DNA from: Myxococcales bacterium
GTDB lineage: Bacteria; Myxococcota; Polyangia; Fen-1088
Reading direction: 5' to 3'
Length of the DNA: 7,769 bases
Assembly: GCA_003153875.1 (NCBI GenBank)
Contig: PMBY01000373.1
Location: forward strand, 4,095 to 11,863
The translations under genes and the position numbers were made by a program. The notes below the pieces were generated by a model. It searched no databases, had not been told where the DNA came from, and was given only the letters and a program-made list of their open reading frames with translations. Within the stretch, counting starts at the first letter, position 1. Each line of letters opens with the position of its first letter. Positions 1 through 6,551 of the stretch are shown piece after piece.

Positions 1-243
1 CCCTACGGCATGATCAGCTTCGACCAATCGCTGACTGAACTGGTCAAGAACCGCTTCGTGACCTACGAGGATGCCGTGGCCGCGTCTACCAACCCTGACG
101 ACTTCGCGCTCTTCTTCCGCGGGGTCAGCAAAGGCGGGCAGGTGAGCCAGGACTTCAACGCGATGACGAACCAGCCCGGCACCGGCGGGGAAGGCACCGG
201 GGCGCCCGGGCAATTCAACGTGGATCGGTTCGGCAAGGAATAG
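1..243 (+). CDS. pilT: PilT-family type IV pilus retraction ATPase, C-terminal fragment
   Basis: This is the last 80 residues of a gene whose start lies before the window; the frame is open from base 1 and ends at TAG 241-243. The stretch GMISFDQSLTELVKNRFVTY followed by EDA and NPDDF matches the C-terminal helix region of PilT-type hexameric ATPases, which power pilus retraction from the cytoplasmic base of the type IV pilus machine. The usual family pattern is GMQTFDQSL, then a Gly or Ile in the 'I-(T/S)YE-A' segment, then NP. After NPDDF a further 30 or so residues rich in Gly, Gln, Asn and Pro form a flexible tail beyond the usual family end. The Walker motifs are outside the window, so PilT cannot be separated from PilU or another paralogue. 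The family assignment is fairly secure; the exact orthology is not. Confidence 0.75.
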   Translation, partial: PYGMISFDQSLTELVKNRFVTYEDAVAASTNPDDFALFFRGVSKGGQVSQDFNAMTNQPGTGGEGTGAPGQFNVDRFGKE

Positions 244-330
244 CGATTCCGTTCTGGGCGCTGCGACGCCTTCGGCCAGGCGAAGTCGGTAGTCGACGGA
301 GGCCGTGACTCAGGCTAGTCTCCCCGGCCC
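244..330 (+). promoter_or_regulatory. pilT-alaS gap with a weak candidate alaS promoter
   Basis: The gap is 87 bases. TCGACG at 293-298 (4 of 6 to the -35 consensus) and TAGTCT at 316-321 (3 of 6 to the -10 consensus) are 17 bases apart. This would put transcription start at about 328, just before the alaS ATG at 331. A short hairpin (CGCCT 267-271 with AGGCG 278-282, loop of 6) lies 23 bases after the pilT stop but has no T-tract, so I do not call it a terminator. The promoter match is weak and could be chance. Confidence 0.25.
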
Positions 331-3009
331 ATGTCAGCCTGGATCTCGCAACAAGTCCGCCGCAAGTTTCTCGACACCTTCGTGGCCCACGGCCACGAGG
401 AAGTGTCTAGCTCATCGCTGGTTCCGGCCAACGACCCGACGTTGCTCTTCGCCAACGCGGGGATGAACCAGTTCAAGGACATCTTCACCGGCAAGACGCA
501 GCGGGCGCGCTCGCGGGCCTGCAGCTCGCAGAAATGCGTACGGGCCGGGGGCAAGCACAACGATCTGGAAAACGTCGGCCGCACCGCCCGGCACCACACA
601 TTTTTCGAGATGCTGGGCAACTTCTCTTTTGGCGATTATTTCAAGGCCGATGCCATCAGCTTCGCCTACCAGCTTCTGGTCGCGGACTACGCCATCGACC
701 CCAAACGTCTGGTCTACACCGTCCACCACAGCGACGACGAAGCGCGCGTCCTGTGGAAGAAAGTGGCCGGCGTGGGCGACGATCGGGTCCTCGGCCTGGG
801 CGACAAAGACAACTTCTGGGCCATGGGCGAAGTCGGCCCCTGCGGCCCGTGCAGCGAGATCCACTATCACCAAGGCGACGATGTCCCCTGCCCTGAAGTG
901 GCCACCGGCGGCGCCTGTCTAGGGCCCGCCTGCGACTGCGACCGCTGGATCGAGATCTGGAACCTGGTCTTCATGCAGTTCGAGCAACTGCCTGATCGCA
1001 CACGACGGCCGCTGCCCAAGCCTTCCGTCGACACAGGCATGGGTCTGGAGCGTCTGTGCGCGGTGCTGGGCGGCTTCCGATCCAACTACGAAACCGACCT
1101 CCTCCGGCCCCTGATCGGCGAAGTCGAGAGGCTGACTGGAAAAGCCTTTGAGCCGGAAGACTACGCCGCCGGCTCGGTCGCGGTTTCCATGCGCGCCATC
1201 GCGGACCACGCACGCGCGGCCGCGTTCCTCATTGCCGACGGTGTGTTTCCGGAAAAGACCGGCCGCGAATACGTTCTGCGCCGGATCATGAGGCGCGCCA
1301 TCTACCATAGTTGGTTGCTCGGACTCCGTAGCGGCAGCCAATTCCCGAGGCTGGCATGCATGGTCGTCGACATGATGGGAGACGTGTACCCCGAGCTGCG
1401 CGATCGCCGCGGCGTTATCGAGGCCATCACGCGCGAGGAAGAAAGCGGCTTCCGCGACGTGCTGACCCGAGGCATGCGCATGCTCGACGACGAGATGGCC
1501 AAACGTACAGACCGCGTGATCCCTGGCGCGGTGGCGTTTCGTCTGTACGACACCTATGGCTTTCCCTTTGACTTGACCCGCGTAATCGCCGGGGGCAATC
1601 AATTCACCGTCGACGAAGCCGGATTCGAGAGGAGTATGGAAGAACAGCGCCGCCGCGCCGAATTCGTTGGCTCGGGCGAATTGGTCGTGGAGGGCGTGTT
1701 CCAGAGCATCCTAGACCGGGTCGGCCCGACGAAGTTTCTCGGCTACGACGAAATGAGCGCCAAGAGCGAGATTGTGGCCATTGTGGCCGGGGGCAAGGAA
1801 GTCCCCAGCGTCGCGGCTCCGAGCCAATGTCCGGTGGCTGTCATCTGCCGTGAAACTCCGTTCTACGGCGAGCAGGGCGGTCAGGTCGGTGACACAGGGA
1901 CCGCGACCGGACCCCAAGGCGCGCTCAAGGTGATCGACAGCAAGCGGCCCCTCTCGTCACTCGCCGTTCACCTGTGCGAGATCGAAAAAGGGTGCATCCA
2001 GGTGGGCCAGATTCTTGAGCTGGCGGTGGACGTCGAACGCCGCAACGCCATCCGGCGCAACCACTCGGCCACCCATCTCTTGCACTGGGCCCTGCGTGCG
2101 GTGCTGGGCGAACACGTGGCGCAAAAGGGCTCGCTGGTAGCGCCGGATCGGCTGCGTTTCGATTTCTCTCACCTGGCGCCGCTTTCCCCGGAGGAGAAGC
2201 AAAAGGTGGAAGACCTGGCCAACGCCCGCGTGCTGCGCAATCTGCCGGTCACCACCGATGTGCTGCCCATAGCCCAAGCCAAGCAAGCCGGGGCCATCGC
2301 GTTCTTTGGCGAAAAATATGGCGACACGGTTCGGGTCATGACCATGGGCGAGTCCAAGGAGTTCTGTGGCGGCACGCATGTGCACCGGACGGGCGACATC
2401 GGGCTCATCAAAATCGTGGAGGAGAGCGGTGTGGCTCAAGGCGTGCGACGTCTGGAAGCCGTGACCGGCCTGGGCGCTCTCGCGCTGGTGCGGAGGATGG
2501 AGAGCGAACTGGCCGAGGCCGCCGGGATCCTGCGCGCCGGTCCCTTTGAAGTCGCCGCGCGCTTGGAGAAGCTGCAGACTGAGCTGCGCGATCGCGACAA
2601 GGATATCAGCAAGCTGAAAGCGCAGATTGCCTCAGGTGGCTCGCGCGATCCCCTGGCCAACCGGCAGCAGGCGGGCAAGTACTGGTTGCTGGTGCATGAC
2701 GTGGGCGTCGGCGATCCGAAGATCCTGCGTGAGACAGCGGACAAGCTGAAAGCGCGCATGGATCCTGGCGTGCTGGTGCTGGTGGGCGCGGCCGAGGGAA
2801 AGATCGCGATGGTGTGCGCGGTCACGCCGGGCGCGCAAGACAAGCTGAATGCTGGGAAAGTCGTGGGCTTGCTGTTGCAGGATCTAGGCGGCAGGGGCGG
2901 TGGTCGGCCCGACATGGCGCAAGGCGGGGCTGCCCTGCCTGCGGACGCGACCTTGGGCGATGTCGTGCAACGCTGGAGCTCAAGGCTGCGGACTCTCATC
3001 GAATCGTAA
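331..3009 (+). CDS. alaS: Alanyl-tRNA synthetase
   Basis: Cytoplasmic class II enzyme that charges tRNA-Ala with alanine and hydrolyses mischarged Ser- and Gly-tRNA-Ala. At 892 residues it is the normal full length. The catalytic core opens with motif 1 around LVPANDPTLLF (residues 30-40), followed by RHHTFFEMLGN at 87-97 and motif 3 GMGLERL at 236-242. The editing domain carries the zinc ligands H578 and H582 (HSATH) and C679 and H683 (CGGTH). A short predicted coiled segment near 735-770 links to the C-Ala domain, whose signature GGRGGGRPDMAQGG begins at 853. A Cys-rich loop (C187, C196, C201, C203) seen in a subset of bacterial AlaRS is present. ATG 331 is the first possible start, because an in-frame TAG lies at 316-318, and the N-terminus aligns with the family. 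No Shine-Dalgarno sequence is visible. The usual recA/recX neighbours are absent in the visible part. Confidence 0.98.
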   Translation: MSAWISQQVRRKFLDTFVAHGHEEVSSSSLVPANDPTLLFANAGMNQFKDIFTGKTQRARSRACSSQKCVRAGGKHNDLENVGRTARHHTFFEMLGNFSFGDYFKADAISFAYQLLVADYAIDPKRLVYTVHHSDDEARVLWKKVAGVGDDRVLGLGDKDNFWAMGEVGPCGPCSEIHYHQGDDVPCPEVATGGACLGPACDCDRWIEIWNLVFMQFEQLPDRTRRPLPKPSVDTGMGLERLCAVLGGFRSNYETDLLRPLIGEVERLTGKAFEPEDYAAGSVAVSMRAIADHARAAAFLIADGVFPEKTGREYVLRRIMRRAIYHSWLLGLRSGSQFPRLACMVVDMMGDVYPELRDRRGVIEAITREEESGFRDVLTRGMRMLDDEMAKRTDRVIPGAVAFRLYDTYGFPFDLTRVIAGGNQFTVDEAGFERSMEEQRRRAEFVGSGELVVEGVFQSILDRVGPTKFLGYDEMSAKSEIVAIVAGGKEVPSVAAPSQCPVAVICRETPFYGEQGGQVGDTGTATGPQGALKVIDSKRPLSSLAVHLCEIEKGCIQVGQILELAVDVERRNAIRRNHSATHLLHWALRAVLGEHVAQKGSLVAPDRLRFDFSHLAPLSPEEKQKVEDLANARVLRNLPVTTDVLPIAQAKQAGAIAFFGEKYGDTVRVMTMGESKEFCGGTHVHRTGDIGLIKIVEESGVAQGVRRLEAVTGLGALALVRRMESELAEAAGILRAGPFEVAARLEKLQTELRDRDKDISKLKAQIASGGSRDPLANRQQAGKYWLLVHDVGVGDPKILRETADKLKARMDPGVLVLVGAAEGKIAMVCAVTPGAQDKLNAGKVVGLLLQDLGGRGGGRPDMAQGGAALPADATLGDVVQRWSSRLRTLIES

Positions 3010-3031
3010 GAACTCAGTCTGCGCTCGAACG

Positions 3032-3862
3032 ATGATGGACCCGGCGATCAAGGACGCGCTCAAAGCCATCGTCGAGGCCTTGCGCCAGGCCATGCCCGAT
3101 CCAGCCAGCCTGCCCGACTTCGGCTTCGACCCCAGCTTTCTCGAACGCACGGCCCCTGCCCTCGAATTCCTGTGGTCGCGTTACTTCCGCGTGCGCCTGC
3201 GCGGTCTGGAAAACGTGCCTGCCAGCGGGGCCGCGCTTCTGGTTGCCAACCACTCGGGCGGCTTGCCCTACGACGGGGCCATGCTCATCCACGCTTGCCA
3301 CTCGCTGCATCCGGCGCACAGACCTTTGCGGCCGCTGGTGGCCACCTTCGCGGTTCGCTCTCCATGGATGCGGCCGGTGGTGGCGCGCATCGGGGGCGTA
3401 CGCGCGTCGATGCGCAACGCCCTCGACCTCTGCCAACGCGGTCACCTGGTAGGCGTCTTTCCCGAGGGCCTGCGTGGCGTGGGCAAGCCGTACCGTGAGC
3501 GCTACCGCTTGACCAACTTCGGGCGCGGCGGCTTCGTCCGACTGGCGCGCACGGCCAACGTTCCAATCATCCCGGTGGCCATCGTGGGTGCCGAAGAGGC
3601 CCATCCCGTGGTGGCCAAGCTGACGCGGCTGGCCAGACCCTTCGGACTACCCTATATTCCTATTACACCCACGTTCCCCCTTCTCGGGCCACTCGGCTTG
3701 CTGCCGGTGCCAGCCAAATGGAGCATCCAGATCGGAGAAGCGATCTCGCCCATGTCGCAGCCTGACCGCGACACGCTCGAAGTAGCAGAACAGGTTCGCA
3801 GCGTTGTCGACCGTATGATCGCGGACCTGCTGCTCGAGCGGCGGTCAGTTTTCTTTGGCTGA
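3032..3862 (+). CDS. PlsC/MGAT-like lysophospholipid acyltransferase family protein
   Basis: A 276-residue acyltransferase, probably membrane-associated on the cytoplasmic side, expected to move an acyl chain from acyl-CoA or acyl-ACP to a lysophospholipid or glycerolipid. The catalytic block is NHSGGLPYDG, with H74 and D81. The spacing is wider than the classical HX4D of PlsC and resembles the NHSG-LP-D form of MGAT-like members. The substrate-binding block is FPEG (143-146) followed by LRGVGK. A hydrophobic stretch around PIIPVAIVGAEEAHPV follows, as in the family. ATG 3032 (MMDP) was chosen; the second ATG, at 3035, is equally possible. The frame stays open upstream to GTG 2900, but that start would overlap alaS by 110 bases and has no well-spaced ribosome site. 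No Shine-Dalgarno sequence precedes 3032 either. The 22-base gap after alaS suggests co-transcription. Substrate is unknown. Confidence 0.88.
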   Translation: MMDPAIKDALKAIVEALRQAMPDPASLPDFGFDPSFLERTAPALEFLWSRYFRVRLRGLENVPASGAALLVANHSGGLPYDGAMLIHACHSLHPAHRPLRPLVATFAVRSPWMRPVVARIGGVRASMRNALDLCQRGHLVGVFPEGLRGVGKPYRERYRLTNFGRGGFVRLARTANVPIIPVAIVGAEEAHPVVAKLTRLARPFGLPYIPITPTFPLLGPLGLLPVPAKWSIQIGEAISPMSQPDRDTLEVAEQVRSVVDRMIADLLLERRSVFFG

Positions 3863-3995
3863 ATGCCCTTCTCCCTGGCCTTTTCCACAGGTCGTCAGAA
3901 GCATGATCGCACTTGGCGGCCTCCAGACCCCTGCCCCTTGACGGAATTCTGGAAATTTCCGATGGTTAGAGATACGCTGGTCTAGGAATTTTGGC
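3863..3995 (+). promoter_or_regulatory. Acyltransferase-kinase gap with candidate kinase promoter and palindrome
   Basis: This 133-base gap should hold the kinase promoter. TTGACG at 3938-3943 is a 5 of 6 match to a -35 box; GATGGT 17 bases later (3961-3966) is only a 3 of 6 match to a -10 box. Between them lies the perfect 10-base palindrome GGAAATTTCC (3951-3960), part of a looser inverted repeat CGGAA (3942-3946) / TTCCG (3957-3961). It sits where a repressor could block RNA polymerase. The strand and function are inferred. No strong terminator for the upstream gene is visible. Confidence 0.35.
3984..3988 (+). promoter_or_regulatory. Ribosome binding site deciding the kinase GTG start
   Basis: AGGAA lies 7 bases before GTG 3996. 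It supports the GTG as the true start, since the next in-frame ATG (residue 20, 4053) falls only six residues before the kinase glycine loop and would cut the domain close. Confidence 0.6.
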
Positions 3996-5597
3996 GTGGC
4001 TTCGCTTGCATCATCACCTTTGATTGCGGTCGGTCAGACGATCGGCAACTACATGATCACAGCCAAGCTCGGCGAGGGCGGGATGGGTGTTGTGTACCTG
4101 GCCGAGCATCCGGTCATCGGGCGAAAAGTCGCCATGAAGGCGATCCATCCTGAATTGTCGCGCAATCCGGAGGTGGTGTCTCGCTTCGTGACCGAGGCGA
4201 AAGCGGTCAACCAGATCGGCAACGAGCATATCGTCGACATCCACGATTTTGGAACCACCGCTGACGGCGACTTCTACTTCATAATGGAGTTCCTGCAGGG
4301 CGAGGCCCTGGCGGATCGCATGAGGCGCGAGGCGCCCATCGATCCCCCTCGTGCGCTCGACATCGCTGGTCAGGTCGCGGACGCTTTGGCTGCCTCACAT
4401 GCGCACGGCATAATTCACCGCGACCTCAAACCCGAGAACATCTTCCTCATCCACAAGGGCGGCACAAACGATTTCGTGAAGGTGCTCGACTTCGGCCTCG
4501 CCAAGCTGACCCTGGGCGCCGACAAGGTTTCGCACAAAACACGTACCGGCTCGGTGATGGGCACTCCCTACTATATGTCGCCCGAGCAGTGCGAAGGCCG
4601 GCCCAACATCGACCAACGGGCCGACGTCTATTCCTTGGGCGTCATCCTGTTCGAGATGATGACAGGCAAGGTGCCCTTCGGTGGCGAAGGTTATGGCGAG
4701 ATCATCGTCAAGCACATTACCGCGCCGGTGCCTTCACCGCGCGCCATCAACCCCCGCATCTCAGTTGCCCACGAGGCGATCCTTCTCCGCGCCCTGGCCA
4801 AGAACCGCGACGAGCGATTCCACGGCATGGAGGACTTTCGTGTCGCGATGATGAATCCAGAGCGCTATGCGGCCGCGCCTTCAATCGTGCCCACGCCTGG
4901 CCCATTGGCCGGGTACGGCGCGGAGCCTTCGCGACTGATTGACGGCCAGGCCAGCAGCGGGGTCGTGATAGCCGGCGCCTCGACCTTGGGCGCTAGCGCG
5001 GCGCCGATGCCGTCAACCTTCCGCGAGTCGGCTGGCTCGGTCGAAGGTGAAGAGGCAATTCCCAAGTCCCACGGGGCATTGCTGGCCGGCATCCTGGCAG
5101 CCGCGCTGGTGGCCGGGGGTGTGGCGGCGTTCCTGGTAGTGCGTTCGGGATCGAGCAGCCAGCCTGCGACGGTGCAAAAGGCGGTGAGCACCCCAGCGCC
5201 AGCGCCGGTGCCTCCCCCACCTCAGGCCGCCCCCGCGCCGCCAGCCAAAGTGTCCATCAAGTTCCGGTCTGAACCGCTCGGCGCCGCGGTTGCCCGCAAG
5301 GACACAGGAGAGCAGCTGGGAGTGACGCCCTTTGAGATCGAAGTCCCTCGTGGCCAGTCTCCTTTGGCGGTCGTTTTCAAGAAGGCGAATTTCAAGGACG
5401 TGTCACGTTCGGTCGTTCCACAAGAGTCAGGTCTGCTGGACGCGACGCTCGAAGCTGCGGCATCCACTGCCCCAATTCCCACACCGCGAACAGCCAGGTC
5501 TGGCGCGAAGCCAGCGACGGGAAAGTCCGGCGGAGCCCGCCGCGGCAAGAGCGGTAGAGCTATGGACGAGGACGGCGTGCTGGCGCCGTCTTTCTAG
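3996..5597 (+). CDS. Transmembrane Hanks-type Ser/Thr protein kinase with PEGA-like C-terminal domain
   Basis: A 533-residue eukaryotic-like kinase that phosphorylates Ser/Thr on unknown targets. The kinase domain spans about 17-285: glycine loop GEGGMG (26-31), ATP-anchoring K48 in VAMK, catalytic loop HRDLKPEN (141-148, with D143, K145, N148), DFG at 165-167, then an activation segment ending in GTPYYMSPEQ. All key residues are present, so it should be active. A Ser/Ala/Pro-rich juxtamembrane linker leads to one hydrophobic helix at 362-382 (LLAGILAAALVAGG onward). Outside the membrane come a Pro/Ala-rich stretch and a PEGA-like domain from about 419 to 490, recognised by SEPLGAAV, GVTPFEIEVPRG and the Phe/Lys-rich strand after it. 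The tail is basic (RTARSGAKP, GARRGKSGR) and ends acidic. The predicted topology is kinase inside, PEGA in the periplasm. This architecture is common in Myxococcota. The start is GTG, supported by AGGAA 7 bases upstream. Confidence 0.95.
   Translation: MASLASSPLIAVGQTIGNYMITAKLGEGGMGVVYLAEHPVIGRKVAMKAIHPELSRNPEVVSRFVTEAKAVNQIGNEHIVDIHDFGTTADGDFYFIMEFLQGEALADRMRREAPIDPPRALDIAGQVADALAASHAHGIIHRDLKPENIFLIHKGGTNDFVKVLDFGLAKLTLGADKVSHKTRTGSVMGTPYYMSPEQCEGRPNIDQRADVYSLGVILFEMMTGKVPFGGEGYGEIIVKHITAPVPSPRAINPRISVAHEAILLRALAKNRDERFHGMEDFRVAMMNPERYAAAPSIVPTPGPLAGYGAEPSRLIDGQASSGVVIAGASTLGASAAPMPSTFRESAGSVEGEEAIPKSHGALLAGILAAALVAGGVAAFLVVRSGSSSQPATVQKAVSTPAPAPVPPPPQAAPAPPAKVSIKFRSEPLGAAVARKDTGEQLGVTPFEIEVPRGQSPLAVVFKKANFKDVSRSVVPQESGLLDATLEAAASTAPIPTPRTARSGAKPATGKSGGARRGKSGRAMDEDGVLAPSF
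5571..5594 (+). terminator. Candidate intrinsic terminator inside the kinase 3' end
   Basis: GACGGCG (5571-5577) and CGCCGTC (5584-5590) form a perfect 7-bp GC-rich stem with a 6-base loop, followed at once by TTTCT. Weaker G-U and A-U pairs can extend the base. The structure lies within the last codons of the kinase, with the stop TAG at 5595-5597. The T-run is short (three T, then CT), so termination may be partial or aided by Rho. Confidence 0.5.
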
Positions 5598-5610
5598 AAG
5601 ATCCATCGAC

Positions 5611-5635
5611 CGAGGCGCATCATCTTCGCGCCTTG
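5611..5635 (+). terminator. Second hairpin after the kinase gene
   Basis: CGAGGCGC (5611-5618) pairs with GCGCCTTG (5628-5635) across a 9-base loop: eight pairs including one G-U. It starts 14 bases after the kinase stop. No T-tract follows, so it may be a back-up or Rho-linked terminator or a 3'-end stabiliser. Confidence 0.35.
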
Positions 5636-5945
5636 CGTTGGTGATCTGCCACAAGTGAAGTGATGCCGGACAGATTGTGATCGAGTAGACTTCTGCCTGT
5701 GCTCGATTTAGTTTCGTCGGCACCCGGAAACCGCCGTAAGAGCCGTGTCCGCACGTGGCCTGACGTGACTCGCGCATTCTGTCATAGATGTGCCCCGTGG
5801 TCGATACGGGATCATCAACAGCCAACGCCTTGCGAATCCTTGAGCCGATACTTGTGGCCCAGGCCACTGCCCTAGAAAACTGTTAGCCTAGCGACCAGAC
5901 CGACTTGGCCAATCTGGCATCCTGCATCGCCACCCACTGACGTTC
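5636..5945. other. Non-coding stretch before the lipoprotein gene
   Basis: About 310 bases with no convincing gene on either strand. It must carry the promoter and leader of the lipoprotein/DUF362 unit, but no strong promoter stands out. CTGACG (5760-5765) with CATAGA (5783-5788) 17 bases on, and TAGAAA at 5873-5878, are the best weak candidates. CCAGA (5895-5899) and TCTGG (5913-5917) can pair around the 8-base palindrome TTGGCCAA (5905-5912). I see no tRNA, riboswitch or repeat array here. Confidence 0.4.
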
Positions 5946-5952
5946 AAAGGAG
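5946..5952 (+). promoter_or_regulatory. Strong Shine-Dalgarno of the lipoprotein gene
   Basis: AAAGGAG lies 6 bases before ATG 5959. It is the best ribosome site in the window and fixes the start. Confidence 0.85.
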
Positions 5953-5958
5953 ATTTGC

Positions 5959-6537
5959 ATGGAAATCCGAGCCGCCCGCACCTGTTTCACCGTCGCATCC
6001 TTCTTCCTGCTTCTCGGCGGCGCAGCTTGCGGAAGCAGCAACTCCGGCCCACCCACCGCGACGGAACTTGGGGCGAAATACAAGTTTTCCCCGACGACCC
6101 TGCCTGGGTGGCAATTGGACCCGAACGACACGGGGAACTTCAAAGTTCTTGAGGAAGGTACCCTTGCTGACTTGGAGTCCGTCATGGACGGCGGCTCCAC
6201 CACCTACACGGACGCAGGGTGCACGATTTCCGTGTACGAAAAACTAGCTGGCACCTATCCGCAGACAGCCACGTTCTACGCCATGTATTTCGGCACGGAC
6301 GCAAGTGCCACTGCGATATTCAACGATCAGAAGGGCCGTTTGGTTGCTAACGATTCCATCCCGGGATTCGATGCTTCTGTCGCAGGTGGGTATGCGGGAT
6401 TGGCCAGCGAGACTGCAATTGCCCATTTTGGCGCGATGTTCATCAGGTTGACAGTAAGCGGGTTTGGCGACGATTCGACTTCTGCATACCAAGTGGCAGC
6501 GCAGTTTCTCACCGTGCTCCAGTCAAAAACCAATTGA
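5959..6537 (+). CDS. Putative lipoprotein, possibly DUF6599-like
   Basis: A 192-residue exported lipoprotein. The N-terminus has charged residues (R4, R7), a hydrophobic core (FTVASFFLLLGG) and a lipobox-like GAAC with the acylated Cys at 24; G25 is not an Asp, so sorting to the outer membrane is the default expectation. A Ser/Gly/Pro linker follows, then a compact domain with LPGWQLD, the segment DGGSTTYTDAGC (77-88), a strand-like ISVYEK, and YAMYFGTDASA. The order 'PGW, then a GG-Y segment, then VYE, then a short helix with an A-A-F pattern' recalls DUF6599 proteins, but this is from memory of the pattern and is not confirmed. Only two Cys are obvious, C24 and C88, apart from C9 in the signal. 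The gene sits 14 bases before the DUF362 gene, and the two are probably co-transcribed. Function is unknown. Confidence 0.85.
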   Translation: MEIRAARTCFTVASFFLLLGGAACGSSNSGPPTATELGAKYKFSPTTLPGWQLDPNDTGNFKVLEEGTLADLESVMDGGSTTYTDAGCTISVYEKLAGTYPQTATFYAMYFGTDASATAIFNDQKGRLVANDSIPGFDASVAGGYAGLASETAIAHFGAMFIRLTVSGFGDDSTSAYQVAAQFLTVLQSKTN

Positions 6538-6544
6538 AAAGGGA
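6537..6544 (+). promoter_or_regulatory. Ribosome binding site of the DUF362 gene
   Basis: AAAAGGGA starts on the last base of the lipoprotein stop codon and ends 7 bases before ATG 6552. This is consistent with translation from a shared transcript. Confidence 0.55.
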
Positions 6545-6551
6545 CACAACA

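Noticed and set aside
267..285. Short hairpin after pilT as a terminator
   Set aside because: The stem is only 5 bp, can form in two competing registers, and no T-run follows.
919..1602. 227-residue open frame on the - strand within alaS
   Set aside because: It is antisense to a fully conserved alaS catalytic region and rich in His, Ala, Gly and Val as expected of a shadow frame.
2900..3031. Upstream extension of the acyltransferase to GTG 2900
   Set aside because: It would overlap the C-Ala domain of alaS by 110 bases, and the added residues (MVGPTWRKAGLPCLRTRP onward) look like out-of-frame alaS sequence with no family similarity.
3991..4010. Sigma-54 promoter (TTGGC followed by TTGC) at the kinase start
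   Set aside because: The GG-to-GC spacing is 13, not 10, and the motif lies across the start codon.
5427..5867. 146-residue open frame on the - strand over the kinase end and the gap
   Set aside because: It overlaps the kinase by about 170 bases antisense, has an Arg/Ser/Cys-rich composition typical of antisense frames in GC-rich DNA, and shows no recognisable motif.
5636..5958. tRNA or small RNA gene in the long gap
   Set aside because: No cloverleaf, TPsiC arm motif or CCA end is visible, and no strong promoter-hairpin-T-tract pattern is present.
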